Shown here: positions 53,459-63,016 of the stretch, piece after piece
Position numbering within the stretch: position 1 is the stretch's first letter
Layout: each line of letters begins with the position of its first letter
DNA from: Amorphophallus konjac
Lineage: Eukaryota; Streptophyta; Magnoliopsida; Alismatales; Araceae
DNA: 64,000 nt
Direction: 5' to 3'
NCBI GenBank assembly: GCA_022559845.1
Contig: JAHNEJ010002013.1
Location: 1-64,000 of the forward strand
The notes under the pieces: model-generated
What the model saw: the letters and a program-made list of their open reading frames with translations, nothing else
Database searches by the model: none
What the model was told of the DNA's origin: nothing
Translations under genes and position numbers: made by a program

Positions 53459-55882
53459 CTACAGTCTTGCCACGTCTTGGTTGACAGTGAACAACTGCCC
53501 GTCCTCCGCTTTGAAGCCCACTTTTTGCTTCCCTTTGTCCTTTATAGGCTCGGGGATTGCTAGTGTGGGCTCCCCAAAATATAGGGAAGCATCTGCCAGG
53601 TGGCACTCATTTGGGTGGAATGGAGCATGATCTGCGAAGATAGTATGTTGCTCCCCTCCTTTGACATATTTAATGCACTGGTGCAGAGTTGATGGGACAA
53701 CCCAATTTTCATGGAGCCAAGGCCTCCCAAGCAACACCTTGTATGATGTGTCGGTGTTGATGATATAAAACGTTGCTTGAGTGACAAAATCGCCCATGGC
53801 TAGCTTAACTTCAACCCGACCAAGCGCCTCCTCGGAATCCTGGTTGAACCCCGAGATCTTGACCGTGCTCACCTTTTGTAAATAAGGTGCCAAGTATAAA
53901 GACTTGAAGGTCTTCAGAGACATGATGTTGATGGCTGCTCCAGCGTCGACCAAAATGTGATTGACATCATGCCCATTAATCGTCTCCCGCATGTATATGG
54001 GGTGATTGTGGCACGGGGAGGACAACAACATGTCTTTGTCTGTAAAGGAGATGTTGGCTGCAAAGGCCTCATATGCCTGGGCTTGCAACTCTGCAGCATG
54101 GGCTTCATAGGCCTCCGAGTCTTGGAGTATCTTGACAAGAGCCTCCCTGAGATCCTTGCTCCAGGCGATGGCTTCCCAAATGGTGACATTTGTTGGGAAC
54201 CGCTTTATATGATGAATAATTTTGTGGTCCTCCCGAGCACGGGTCTTGTCAAATGGCGGGATGATTTTCGTCAGAGTCTTCGGTGCCTGGCGAGGCTTCT
54301 CCCGTTTAGAAGGGCGCTCCTCCCCCTTCTGGCCATGCACATCTTCTTGGAACAACGGTGCCAAAGACTCCTCCGGAGGTGGTAAGGGCTCATCATGTTG
54401 GCCCTCATTAGAAGGGCCTGCCTGGCTTATGGGTTCGGCCCTACTGGCGGGACCAGCTTGCTCCGAGGCCTCCTCGCACAGTGGCGGTTTGGCTGGCTCC
54501 TCTTCTTCCTCAGAAGAGGCGATTATGAAAGGGACGACACCTGATTTGGCTTCTGAGCTGGGGCCTGAACCCTCTGAGAAGTTGAGGACAAAGGGGATCC
54601 TTCGAACTTGGGTTTCCGGGACAGGACCCGGTTCCTCCCCTCTGAATAGTATGACCTGGTCGAGAGTTAGGGGACCTTCACGTCCACGTCCTCGTTCTCG
54701 GCCATGACCTCGGCTATTTCTCGCTGAGCGACGCTGATATGTTGTCATAGGAGCTTTGCCTCCAGTGCTATCAGCCGCATGAGAGTTAATATTGTCGGGC
54801 GGCAGGATCGCCACCATGTTGCAGGAGAGCTCTTGCAGCATTTCCTCGGGCATCTCCACAGTGAGCTCCTCATCTTTGTAGAATAAGGAGAGCTCTTCCG
54901 GGATTGGGAACTCCTCACCCTCTTCAAGACGGTGAACCATATCCTGGAGCCACTGAAGGAGGCGGGCTTTCCGCCCAAACTTGTCCCAAGGGATATATTT
55001 GTCTAGAGTGACGACCCTGGTGGGACGAGGGGGAGTGTACTCCTCCAGCTCATCTATGAGCTTTTGGAGTCGCTGCAAGGGGGTTTGCTCCTTAGGGGCC
55101 TCCATAGCAGCTGCTTGCTCAGTTTGCTTTTTCAAAGTCCTCTTCAAATTCTTCTTGCGATTCTTCTCTTGCTTCTTTTGGCGTGCCACCTCTCGAGAAG
55201 AAAGCGGACTTTGTTTTGGAGGTGGGACTGGTTTGCCCCCGGAGTTTTGCTTTCTGCTATGAGCTGGCCCCTTAGGAGCCTTGGTGCCGCGGCTTTTTCT
55301 GGGGGTGACCTCAGTCCAGTTGGCCTCCTCCGGTTGCACCTGGAAGGTGGCATTAATCGCCTGAGCAATTATCTCAAGCGGCAGCTCCTGGAACTCTGCC
55401 AGTCCACAGTGGGACCCTTGGGGGCTTTTCAATTCCACCGGTTTTGTTTCGACTGGCGCCTTTGCTCGTTCGAGCCGTTGGGGTCTTTCTACAATTGACG
55501 ACCTTATTGGCTCGACACGAGGCTTTGCTCCTGGCTCCCTCGCCTTAGCTTTGCCTTTATTGTCCGGCGGAGGGCTTCCCCCTATGACAATGCCGGATTG
55601 ACTGCCTGGAAAGGGGTTTGAAACATTCTCTCTCAGCTTGGCCTTTTGGGCTCTGGGCCTTAGGCCCCTCGCACCTAGCCTTACCTTTGGGGTCTGGTTG
55701 AGGTTTGCCGCTGCCTGTAGACTTGCCCGGTTGGACTTGTTGAGAGGTGGGCTTGGCCTCTTGTGGTTTGATCTGCCCTTGTTGAGCCTGTCAGAGAATC
55801 TTCTTAGCAGCCTCTTTAAGACGCCGCCTTGCCATAGAGTTCCCCTGCGCATCGATCTCCCCTCTCTGGATGAGGACTTCAA
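53459..55882 (-). CDS. gag-protease region, 807-codon open frame (element 2)
   Basis: This is the longest open frame in the window. In order it has a basic Lys/Pro-rich linker (residues 1-240), KKQEKNRKKNLKRTLKKQTE, TRVVTLDKYIPWDKFGRKAR, an RGHGRERGRGREG box (about residue 395) and an acidic Pro-rich linker. The aspartic protease follows from about residue 640 (INGHDVNHILVDAGAAINIM, then YKVLLGRPWLHENWVV). Element 1 has the same order but is cut by stops, so this copy shows the original continuity of the region. The active-site triplet is again D-A-G. It is part of the Gag-Pro polyprotein; the frame's upstream boundary comes from a frameshift near 55880 and not from a true start. Confidence 0.8.
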   Translation of the reverse strand: MKSSSREGRSMRRGTLWQGGVLKRLLRRFSDRLNKGRSNHKRPSPPLNKSNRASLQAAANLNQTPKVRLGARGLRPRAQKAKLRENVSNPFPGSQSGIVIGGSPPPDNKGKAKAREPGAKPRVEPIRSSIVERPQRLERAKAPVETKPVELKSPQGSHCGLAEFQELPLEIIAQAINATFQVQPEEANWTEVTPRKSRGTKAPKGPAHSRKQNSGGKPVPPPKQSPLSSREVARQKKQEKNRKKNLKRTLKKQTEQAAAMEAPKEQTPLQRLQKLIDELEEYTPPRPTRVVTLDKYIPWDKFGRKARLLQWLQDMVHRLEEGEEFPIPEELSLFYKDEELTVEMPEEMLQELSCNMVAILPPDNINSHAADSTGGKAPMTTYQRRSARNSRGHGRERGRGREGPLTLDQVILFRGEEPGPVPETQVRRIPFVLNFSEGSGPSSEAKSGVVPFIIASSEEEEEPAKPPLCEEASEQAGPASRAEPISQAGPSNEGQHDEPLPPPEESLAPLFQEDVHGQKGEERPSKREKPRQAPKTLTKIIPPFDKTRAREDHKIIHHIKRFPTNVTIWEAIAWSKDLREALVKILQDSEAYEAHAAELQAQAYEAFAANISFTDKDMLLSSPCHNHPIYMRETINGHDVNHILVDAGAAINIMSLKTFKSLYLAPYLQKVSTVKISGFNQDSEEALGRVEVKLAMGDFVTQATFYIINTDTSYKVLLGRPWLHENWVVPSTLHQCIKYVKGGEQHTIFADHAPFHPNECHLADASLYFGEPTLAIPEPIKDKGKQKVGFKAEDGQLFTVNQDVARL

Positions 55883-57072
55883 TGCAATCTCGGACTTCCG
55901 GGCATTCCCGGGTGGGGTGAGACACCAGCATGATATTTGCCGTAGCGGGGGTGACTCTTGGCCGTCTCATTGTAGTAGGACGGCGGATCATGCGTCAGTA
56001 CCCGACCATCTTCCAAGAGCTTGTCAAAGATCTTCTCAGTGTCTTCCTTGGGGAAAGAACACTGGTGAGAGGGTTGCCACCCTAGATACCACAATGTGGA
56101 TTTGGGTGGTTGGGAACTAACTCCCTCCTCCTTCGGCTCTGGGAGTTTGAAAGCGGCTGAGGCATGTATGACATTTACGGAGAAATGAAAGCTCTCCTGT
56201 ACATGCAATTGCGGTGGATCGACCAGGAATTCACCCATATTGACCTTCCATCACCTGATTAAGTCCTCGGCGAGGTCTTTGAACGGCTGGCAGTTGTGGA
56301 TGATGTGGCTTATCACCTCATGGTATGGGCAATAGCCCTGATGAAATGCGGCACCTGGCGCCTGCTCACTGGGTGATGGGCTGATCAGTCCTGCTCGCTG
56401 GCACGCGAAGAAGATGTTCAGGGTCTTCTCGCGAGAGAAGGAGTATAACTTCTTTGGCTACTCGCCTTCAGGTGAATCCTCCTCGCCTTCAGATGAATCC
56501 GAGGATTCCTCTGAGAGCCAACCCTTGAGCGGAGCCCGGTCAGTAGGTGGTACACCTGCCTCCTATATGTGGGTTGGAGCTAGCTCCCTGGCAAATGGGC
56601 CCAAGGGGAAAGTGGCCAACTGCTCGTCAATGCTCTCTAAGAACTGCAGCAGGTGCCTTTGTTCCAGTTGCAATTGTTGGATTTCCCCTCGGATTTTTCG
56701 AATAGTCCTCCGTAATGCCAAACACTCTTGGAGCGAAGAAGGGGCGGCTCCGCGGCCAGTGTTGGGCTGCTAATTTGAAGGCCCGGTCTTGGAGGCATTG
56801 GAGCTCTAAGCCGTCGTCACCATGTAGACCACATTAGCCGACCGGTTCGATCGACTCCAAGCATGAGGCTGTGGTGGGTCGACCGCATGGCCCAACATAT
56901 TTACCAAGCCCTTTTGAATGAGCTCTTCTGCTATGTTCTTGAAAACATAGCAGTCCCCGACGGTGTGACCCAACCTTCGGTGATACACACAATAGGTAGG
57001 ATCATCTATTTTATCCACCTCTGAGGGCTTCCGCGGATCCGGTAGGGTGATGAGCTTCTCTTTCATGCACAA
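55791..57072 (-). pseudogene. gag C-terminal region with Cys/His knuckles (element 2), several frames
   Basis: Segments TYCVYHRRLGHTVGDCYVF (56990 region), YCPYHEVISHIIHNC-like words (56340 region, reverse frame) and YNETAKSHPRYGKYHAG (55970 region) match the three Cys/His blocks of element 1. Frame changes occur near 56240, 56780 and 57065. The third block has lost its first Cys (YGKYHAG where element 1 has YCKYHAG). Confidence 0.6.
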
Positions 57073-57911
57073 TCAAAGAGCATTTTGGTATGCTCTTTTT
57101 TGAAGGAATAAGGCGTCTTCATGCGCTCTGCTAAGAGAGAAGCACTCACCTTGGCATCGGGCTTTTTGCCATTGCCTTTGGATTTTCCTTCCCCTTTGTC
57201 TCCATTCGTCGGGGAGAAGTCTACAGCATTTACCTCATTGCGGCTAGCCAGACGGTCTTTGGAGGATTTGCCTTTGGCAGAAGCCTGTGTCGGGTGATCA
57301 GCGAAGAACATCTCAATCTTTGCCACCACCGTATTCAGTTGGTCGAAGCTTCTGATGTTTGAGCCCAGAAGCTTTTCACTGACTTCTGTCGACAGACCCC
57401 TGCGACAGATGGTGATCGCGTCTTCAGGCGTTGGAGGATTATCGCAGCGCATGCTGACATCCCTCCATCGCTTGATGAAGTCCAACGCAGTCTCACCTTT
57501 CTTCTGGTGGAGGGCACAGAGTTCTGCCAGGGAGATCTTGCGTTCGGCCTTTTGGAAATGGTCGACGAATTTCTTCTGCATATCAGCCCAATCAGGCACT
57601 GAATTGGGCTTTAGCCTGGAATACCACTGGAAGACGGTGCCTGTCAGGGACGTGGCGAAGTACCACAACAAATATGCCTCTTCCAGCACCAATTCACCCA
57701 TGGCCGTCATATAGTAGGCCAGGTGTTCATGTGGCAAGCCTTGCCCGTTGAACTTCTGGAGTTTCGGGGCCTTTGGGCAGTCAGGCAGAAGTTTCTTGAA
57801 TTGATGGTGGAGAGGATAGGGCACGTTGTACAAATCAACGGTAGCCACACCCTCACCATGTTGAGTAAACTTCGCCTCCACGATCCGCTCAATCATATGC
57901 CTTTGCGCCAT
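57063..57911 (-). CDS. gag capsid core (element 2), intact stretch
   Basis: A 282-codon frame with MIERIVEAKFTQHGEGVATV, then KFNGQGLPHEHLAYYMTAMG, TVFQWYSRLKPNSVPDWADM, FVDHFQKAERKISLAELCAL and DFIKRWRDVSMRCDN (Trp kept where element 1 has a stop), then ITICRRGLSTEVSEKLLGSN and a Lys-rich tail. It is Retrotrans_gag (PF03732-type) by the A/VFQWYSRL and FVDxF signature. The protein would assemble cytoplasmic particles. It lies between the coiled-coil segment and the knuckle region, as in element 1. Confidence 0.8.
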   Translation of the reverse strand: MAQRHMIERIVEAKFTQHGEGVATVDLYNVPYPLHHQFKKLLPDCPKAPKLQKFNGQGLPHEHLAYYMTAMGELVLEEAYLLWYFATSLTGTVFQWYSRLKPNSVPDWADMQKKFVDHFQKAERKISLAELCALHQKKGETALDFIKRWRDVSMRCDNPPTPEDAITICRRGLSTEVSEKLLGSNIRSFDQLNTVVAKIEMFFADHPTQASAKGKSSKDRLASRNEVNAVDFSPTNGDKGEGKSKGNGKKPDAKVSASLLAERMKTPYSFKKEHTKMLFDCA

Positions 57912-57959
57912 AAGGCTCTCTGCAGCAGGAGTGGCAGATGACCGCGCATTGGCTTCATG

Positions 57960-58295
57960 CTATGGAACTTCAAATTCCGCCGCCAATGGTAATTTTGCTG
58001 CTGTGACGGAGGCGTTGGCCGCGACTAGAATGGGAGGAGACTGTTGTTCCACTCCAGTGGGCGCCGCTTGAGGTTGAACATGAGCCTCCTTTTCGCGCAA
58101 AAGCGATTGCAGGAGGCTCTTTAGCTCTTGGTTTTCACGTCGAAGTTCTTCCAACGTGAGGGTCTGTGCCTCTCTCCCAAGATCTTCCTCGTGCGTGGGG
58201 TTGCTGTCCCCATCAACACTATGGACGTCTTCTTGGTGTTCTTCCTGGCGCGCCGGCTCGGGCTGAGATGTTCCAGTAGCCGGCATCTGCTGCAC
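57960..58295 (-). CDS. gag coiled-coil segment (element 2)
   Basis: Contains TLEELRRENQELKSLLQSLL and REKEAHVQPQ, with Leu/Glu heptads of a short coiled coil, preceded by an acidic stretch (EDVHSVDGDSNPTHEEDLG). It is open through the position where element 1 has a TAG. A TAG at 57960 (CATAGCAT context) ends the frame about 50 bp before the capsid Met. Confidence 0.6.
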   Translation of the reverse strand: MQQMPATGTSQPEPARQEEHQEDVHSVDGDSNPTHEEDLGREAQTLTLEELRRENQELKSLLQSLLREKEAHVQPQAAPTGVEQQSPPILVAANASVTAAKLPLAAEFEVP

Positions 58296-58429
58296 TTGTG
58301 CGAGGACCAGGGAGATGGGCCTTGACCTCCTCAGATACTAAAGAGGCTGGTTCAGCTCCCCTGAAGTGTCCTCCGACTATTTATCGGCGGAGGTAGTATA
58401 GCAGGTGAGCACTTTGACAGAGTCATTGG

Positions 58430-59114
58430 TCACCTGGACCACCTATTTCTTCCTAGGCGATTGTCGGCCAGGCTTGGGCGCCATCCCGAGTTTGTCAAAA
58501 ATAGATACCTGGGGCGTGGAGGCCTGGGCTGAGCAATCCTCGTCCGTGTGCGTTGAACTGGCCCACGGAGAGGTCGGGCGCACCTTCTTGCCGGCTCCTC
58601 GACGCTTCTGCCCACATAGGGGTTGGGTTGTAATCCTCAGAGATGTCGAGGCTTCAGTGGTTGTCGGACTCCGCATCCGTTGAAGATCCTACATGCGGAA
58701 GGGCTTTTCCGCCCTTGCCTGCTTTATGATTCGGGCCTCCTCCTTGGTGACCCATATTTTCTTCAGTTGGAGCTGGCGCTCCTCAACTGGGTTGCCCCCT
58801 GACTGCGATCGGGGAGCAAGTGGTTTGGGTCATTGCACTGGACCCTGATTTGCCGCCGGTACTGCGGGCTTCTTCAATTTCACTCCGTCCTCCTGGACTT
58901 GCCGAAGAAGTTCGAAGCGGTTGGAGGTAGAGATGGTTGGGACGTGTCGGTCCCGAGGCAAAATCGGCTCGCCTCCATCGAGCCAGATGCGGAGGTCCCC
59001 GACAATTATGGTCTTGCCGGAGCGGGATGTTGCTGTTGCAGGCTTTGTGCCCTTGCGGCTGCGACGTTGCCCCCGTTGAGCAGAAGCGACGTGGGTGACG
59101 CCTACCGTAGGCAC
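58430..59114 (-). pseudogene. gag basic linker (element 2), frameshifted
   Basis: Frames with SGKTIIVGDLRIWLDGGEPI and RFELLRQVQEDGVKLKKPAV (59114-58830) and, in another phase, RSPTTTEASTSLRITTQPL and VSIFDKLGMAPKPGRQSPRK (58676-58443) correspond to 8096-9040 of element 1. Confidence 0.55.
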
Positions 59115-59144
59115 GGCGTCGTGGTAGCGGCGACGCTGCCCCCG

Positions 59145-59696
59145 TTATGCAGGGGCAGTACCTCTGAGCGTGGCCGCAGTAGAGTTGGTGCCGTGACGGC
59201 GACGGCGTTGCCCCCGTTGAGCAGGAGCGACACCCACAGTAATCTGATTGACCGAGAGAACCCGACCATTTACTGGGGCAGAAGGCCTGACACCTTCGGC
59301 CATTGTCTTGTAGACCGGGCGGACCCAGCCGATTGTTGCAGTAGAGGTCCTGACACCCTCGACGGTGGTCTTGTTGACCGAGCGAACCCGGCCGATTGCT
59401 GGGGCCGAGGGCCAAACACCCCCGACGTTTGTCTTCTTGACCAAGCGGACCCGGCCTGCTGTTGGGGCCGAGGGTATAACACCCCCGCTGGTTGTTGTCA
59501 CAGGCGTGGCTGAGCTGGCCTCAACCACGGGTACGACGCCCAGGAAGTAGGGCGAGCCGACGACCGCTTGAAAGTCGCCGAAGGCTAGTGGAGTCGTCAG
59601 GTATCCGAACCTGGCATGGTTGGCAATGACTTGGGGGCCGTAGGTGACGGCAGCCATCGTCGCCCTGCTGCAGTCGGTGGCGGCGGTGCGTAGCAC
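59145..59696 (-). CDS. gag N-terminal part with 21-residue repeats (element 2)
   Basis: Contains the family start MAAVTYGPQVIANHARFGYL (Met at about 59657), then EASSATPVTTTSGGVIPSAP and about five diverged 21-residue units (GRVRSVNKTTVEGVRTSTAT and similar). It ends with APAQRGQRRRRHGTNSTAAT. The frame is open, 183 codons. The first Met of the frame is upstream of the conserved one and less likely to be used. Gag leader by position, about 150 bp inside the primer-binding site. Confidence 0.65.
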   Translation of the reverse strand: MLRTAATDCSRATMAAVTYGPQVIANHARFGYLTTPLAFGDFQAVVGSPYFLGVVPVVEASSATPVTTTSGGVIPSAPTAGRVRLVKKTNVGGVWPSAPAIGRVRSVNKTTVEGVRTSTATIGWVRPVYKTMAEGVRPSAPVNGRVLSVNQITVGVAPAQRGQRRRRHGTNSTAATLRGTAPA

Positions 59697-59846
59697 TTAA
59701 GGAGTAGCGTGCGAATGCACGAAGAGCTCTCAAATGAGCAGAGAGATGTGCCCTCCTCTTCCCGTCCTGTCAGAGGAAGATGGATAGTCAGAACCTTGAA
59801 GCAGGTTTGGGGACTTTCTTTTGACAGAAAGAAGAAAGGCGGGAAA

Positions 59847-59865
59847 GGTCCCACCGGATATGCCA
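59847..59865 (-). other. primer-binding site, element 2
   Basis: On the - strand TGGCATATCCGGTGGGACC, 3 bp inside the 5' LTR. It differs from element 1 at a few positions (CG to TA-type changes). Confidence 0.65.
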
Positions 59866-59868
59866 GTC

Positions 59869-61900
59869 TGTCGGTCACGGAATTTTATCGTAGATAAAAA
59901 TTAATATGTTCTTTTTGAAAAGAAACATTCCCCACTATGTGTAGAGGGTTTATTCCGTGGGTGTGCATAATATCAGACGATTTGGGTTTGGGTGCTGGAC
60001 CTTTCCCCACTGACCGCAGTCAGTGTTGATTTACATCGGCCTAATGTTCGTACATCTTTGTTTAACTGTCAAAGATATTTTAAAGTCTTCTATGAGGGTT
60101 CTGATGTTGAGGGCAAGCTCATTTGGAGGGCTCACAATATCCACTCACTTACCATCGACCAACAGAATGAATGAGTTAGGGTTTCAACTGAGGCTCCTCA
60201 TATTTAGGCAAAACCCTAGAATTTAGGAGTAGGAAAATGATTTAGTGGAGGCTGTAGGCATATTTGAAGTCACGGGAGGTTTCCTGGACCCTGGGGATAT
60301 TTTGGTAATTTTGCCTTCCTAAGGGTATTTTGGTAATTTTACCAAGCCAGGGGTACCTCTGAAACTTTGGGTTGGAACGGAAGTAGGACCGGGTTCCTGA
60401 CTTTCCAAGGTGCTGCTGAGACCATTTGTGGAGGGTTTTTAAGGGCGACTAGGCCATTTTTAGGTCACAAGGGTATTTTAGTAATTTTACCAAACCTTGC
60501 ACGGATCTAGGTTTGAGGCGGCACCCAAGTGTCGGACTGAGCGGACAATGTCCTCAGACCAAAGGAATGACGAGGGGCTTCGTAGAAGGCTCACACATGT
60601 CAACTTGGCCGCAAGAGGGGTATATGTGCAATTCCCACAAGTCGGGGGTTTTCTTATAATTTTCCCGATCGGTGTACAAAAAAGATTTGTGGGATACATC
60701 AGACACATTTATGGCCCCAATGGGTGCAAGAGTTGTCGGCGAGTTGTCGACTGTACATTACAAAGATCCGCACTGACGCGGGAGGTAGGGGCGTAGCCCC
60801 AATTACAAGAAATTACAGGGTATGACTGCAAATGTCAGGACTTTTTGTCTCTCACGACCCCGGGGAGGACATGTCCGTAATTCCCCCGTTATGTGGGCGA
60901 AACTACTTAATTTAGTCGCCCCGGGAGTAGAAACTTACAAACATGGCCCACTAAGGGGCATGATTACAAAAATACCCCTTAGGGGTATAAATACAAGACC
61001 CGGGGACTTACCCCTCGCGGGTCAAAACAAACAAACAAACTCCTTGCGCTGGTTGCTTGGTGCTCTGTGTGTTATAGATTCTCTCTGTCTGTCTTCAGTC
61101 CGTTCTCCACTTGGACCCTTGGGGGTCTATTTATAGAAGGCGGGAGGACCCAGGTTGACAAAAACGTGGAGAATGCTCCGGTTCTGATAGAAATGTGGGA
61201 TTTTGCCCAAATTTTGACAAGTTGGGGTTCAAAATCCCCTTTTTTGTCAAGGTCGGCAAAAAATATTTTTTGACCCTTCTCTTCCTTTTTTTTTCTTTGG
61301 ACGCACGGGACCTGAGGGGGGGTCGATTGACCCCGCTGGGGCCCAACGGGGTGAACCGGCCCCCACGCGGGCCGGTCGACCCCGCTGGGGTCCTTGCGGG
61401 GTGGGCGCCACCCCCGCGGGGATGGTCGCCCTCACGCGCAGGCCAGCAGGGTCATTTGACCCTGCTGTGCCCCCTTTGGCCCCTCTGATGCCTTTTTCCT
61501 TCGTTTCTGTCGCCCTGGGTTGAGAAGTCCCTGTACAGCATTTATTGCTCCCGAGGCCCACTCCTCGCCGTGTGGCAGCCGTACGTTGGTGGAGACTCGT
61601 GCGGGAGCGGAGGATCGTCTGTTTGTTGTTTGGTTGTGCGTCGCTTGTTTGGAGAGGAATCTCTGCGCCCGTCCGTGCCGTGTGATACACTTGCTCGGCT
61701 ACTTTGACAGGTTTGCATGCATCTTTTCCTCCTAATTTTCTTTGCTGCGACGCCGTTTGTGATTGTACGATCGGGTCGCTGGACCCTAAATCACGGAGGT
61801 ACTCTGCGGGCTGACGACGTCGGCGCTACGCCGTATTTGTTTCGTCGGTTGTTTTGGAATGAATTTCTCCAAATATTCCGAGAAAATTACGGGTGCAACA
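59869..61900 (-). repeat. element 2 5' LTR (right)
   Basis: TGTCGGTCACGG...GGGTGCAACA, 2032 bp. TATA box on the - strand at the complement of 61128-61135. GC-rich U3 block with TTGACCCCG words at 61310-61470. GTCCT duplication at 61901-61905. Confidence 0.9.
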
Positions 61901-61905
61901 GTCCT

Positions 61906-62312
61906 ATAATAGGCATTTGTTTTCATGACAAGGGACTGCTCTCTTTTTATTATATTTTTGCTTTTTTTTGTTTTTTGGTTGGGGTGCATGGTCTGCTCAC
62001 ATCTTAAAGGTTGACCTGCAATCTGTTATATATTTGTATTATCTAATTGTTGGATACTGTCGATCAGACTAGAGATAGAAACACTTCTGATTTGGAATTC
62101 TTTCAATAATTAGAGTTAAAAGCTGTGACCTCATTAGAGGGTCTTAGTGCCTAGTTCACGTTGTCTACAGAGCCAAAAAAAGAATGAAAGTTTCATTCTG
62201 TAGCTTAATGATTGTTCTGTTTTGTTTTATTATGATGTAATTGTTTCTAATAGGAGGACCTTGCCAAATTTGTGGGAAAATAGAGATTGTTGACCTTTTC
62301 CCAGTTCTACAG
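61906..62312 (+). other. 3' end of intron 1
   Basis: T-rich sequence leading to the acceptor TTCTACAG at 62305-62312, with no element features. It continues the host sequence interrupted at 36145. Confidence 0.65.
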
Positions 62313-62397
62313 GTCAGAGGCAGTATTGCAAGTGCAGGACTTGAATACTATATTGCGCTATTTTGGGGAGTCAAGCAGATGGCAGGATGTTTCTCAG
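62313..62397 (+). CDS. PPR protein, exon 2
   Basis: 85 nt. The first base completes the Arg codon left open by exon 1, followed by SEAVLQVQDLNTILRYFGES and SRWQDVSQ. Arabidopsis At1g10910, as recalled, continues at the same place with a VLKVQDLNVILRDFG-type sequence, which supports the exon 1-exon 2 link across 60 kb. Acceptor CTACAG|G, donor TCTCAG|GTTAGG, leaving phase 0. This segment forms the helical N-terminal cap of the PPR array. Confidence 0.88.
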
Positions 62398-62610
62398 GTT
62401 AGGGATGGAATAACTTGTATTCTCTATTAGTGCTCTGTGATCAAAGTAACTCCTCGGTTGTTGAACTGTCTTTAATTCCTAAACATTAATTGAGGTTTCT
62501 TTAATTATGCTGAAAGGCATTGGCAATCAAATGATCCCCTGCGGTTATCTAACTTAGATGAGCACCCATCTGATTTTGCTGATCTAACTTTTGTGTTTTT
62601 TATTTTACAG
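62398..62610 (+). other. intron 2 of the PPR gene
   Basis: 213 bp, GTTAGG ... TTTTACAG, T-rich before the acceptor, no insertions. Confidence 0.85.
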
Positions 62611-62874
62611 CTTTTTGATTGGATGGAGAAGCATGATAATACAAATGTCGCATCTTATAGCAGCTTTATCAAATATATGGGAAAAAGTCGTAATCTTATC
62701 AAAGCCTTGCAAGTCTATGATAATATAGAAGATGAGTCTACTAAGAATAATGTGTCCATTTGTAATTCTCTTCTTGGTTGTATGTTGAAGAATGGGAAGT
62801 TTGAAAGCTGCATCAAACTGTTTAATCAGATGAAGGATGATGGCCTTATTCCAGATCTGGTCACTTATAGTACA
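62611..62874 (+). CDS. PPR protein, exon 3
   Basis: 88 codons, phase 0 at both ends. Begins LFDWMEKHDNTN and then encodes two full P-type PPR motifs: VASYSSFIKYMGKSRNLIKA with LQVYDNIEDES, and VSICNSLLGCMLKNGKFESC with IKLFNQMKDDGLIPD. The start of a third follows (LVTYST). Each motif is a helix-turn-helix of about 35 residues. The array binds single-stranded organellar RNA in members of this family. No stops or frameshifts. The donor is GTAACC after the Thr codon. Confidence 0.9.
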
Positions 62875-63016
62875 GTAACCCCCTTTGATCTTCTTATAGC
62901 TTTTATTTTAGTATGCTGTTCATTGGTTATTTTCATGTTCCAGTTCTTTGTTGTACCGAAAGAATCCTATCAACATTGCCATTCTCACTTCATCACTTAT
63001 TGTCTTTTCTTTGTAG
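62875..63016 (+). other. intron 3 of the PPR gene
   Basis: 142 bp, GTAACC ... TTTGTAG. The frame stays open across most of it by chance, but the encoded residues break the PPR motif, whereas splicing restores TYST-LLAGC. Confidence 0.85.

Larger units (their letters stand above)
36151..61900 (-). mobile_element. element 2: 25.75-kb Tat retrotransposon with antisense PMD gene
   Basis: LTRs 36151-38226 and 59869-61900 are TG/CA-bounded and flanked by GTCCT (36146-36150 and 61901-61905). On the - strand the order is primer-binding site, gag, protease and the first part of RT. Then comes an abrupt switch to a Copia-like LTR fragment (50362-52234), then the satellite array, the post-integrase module, a gene on the opposite strand (39225-48833) and the polypurine tract. 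Nested inside are a hAT element, a Del/Tekay-like solo LTR and, inside that, a Copia-like solo LTR. Without RT core, RNase H and integrase it is non-autonomous. Confidence 0.88.
2060..62312 (+). other. giant intron 1 of the PPR gene (about 60.25 kb)
   Basis: The donor GTTCTT follows exon 1 and the acceptor TTCTACAG precedes exon 2. The phase (2 nt + 1 nt) and the protein homology both continue across the gap. The intron contains one intact-structured 18.16-kb Tat element, one 25.75-kb Tat element, a third truncated one, LINEs, solo LTRs and MITEs. Recognisable host intron remains only at about 2060-2814, 34569-36150 and 61906-62312. A transcript or protein alignment would be the direct proof. 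Confidence 0.8.
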
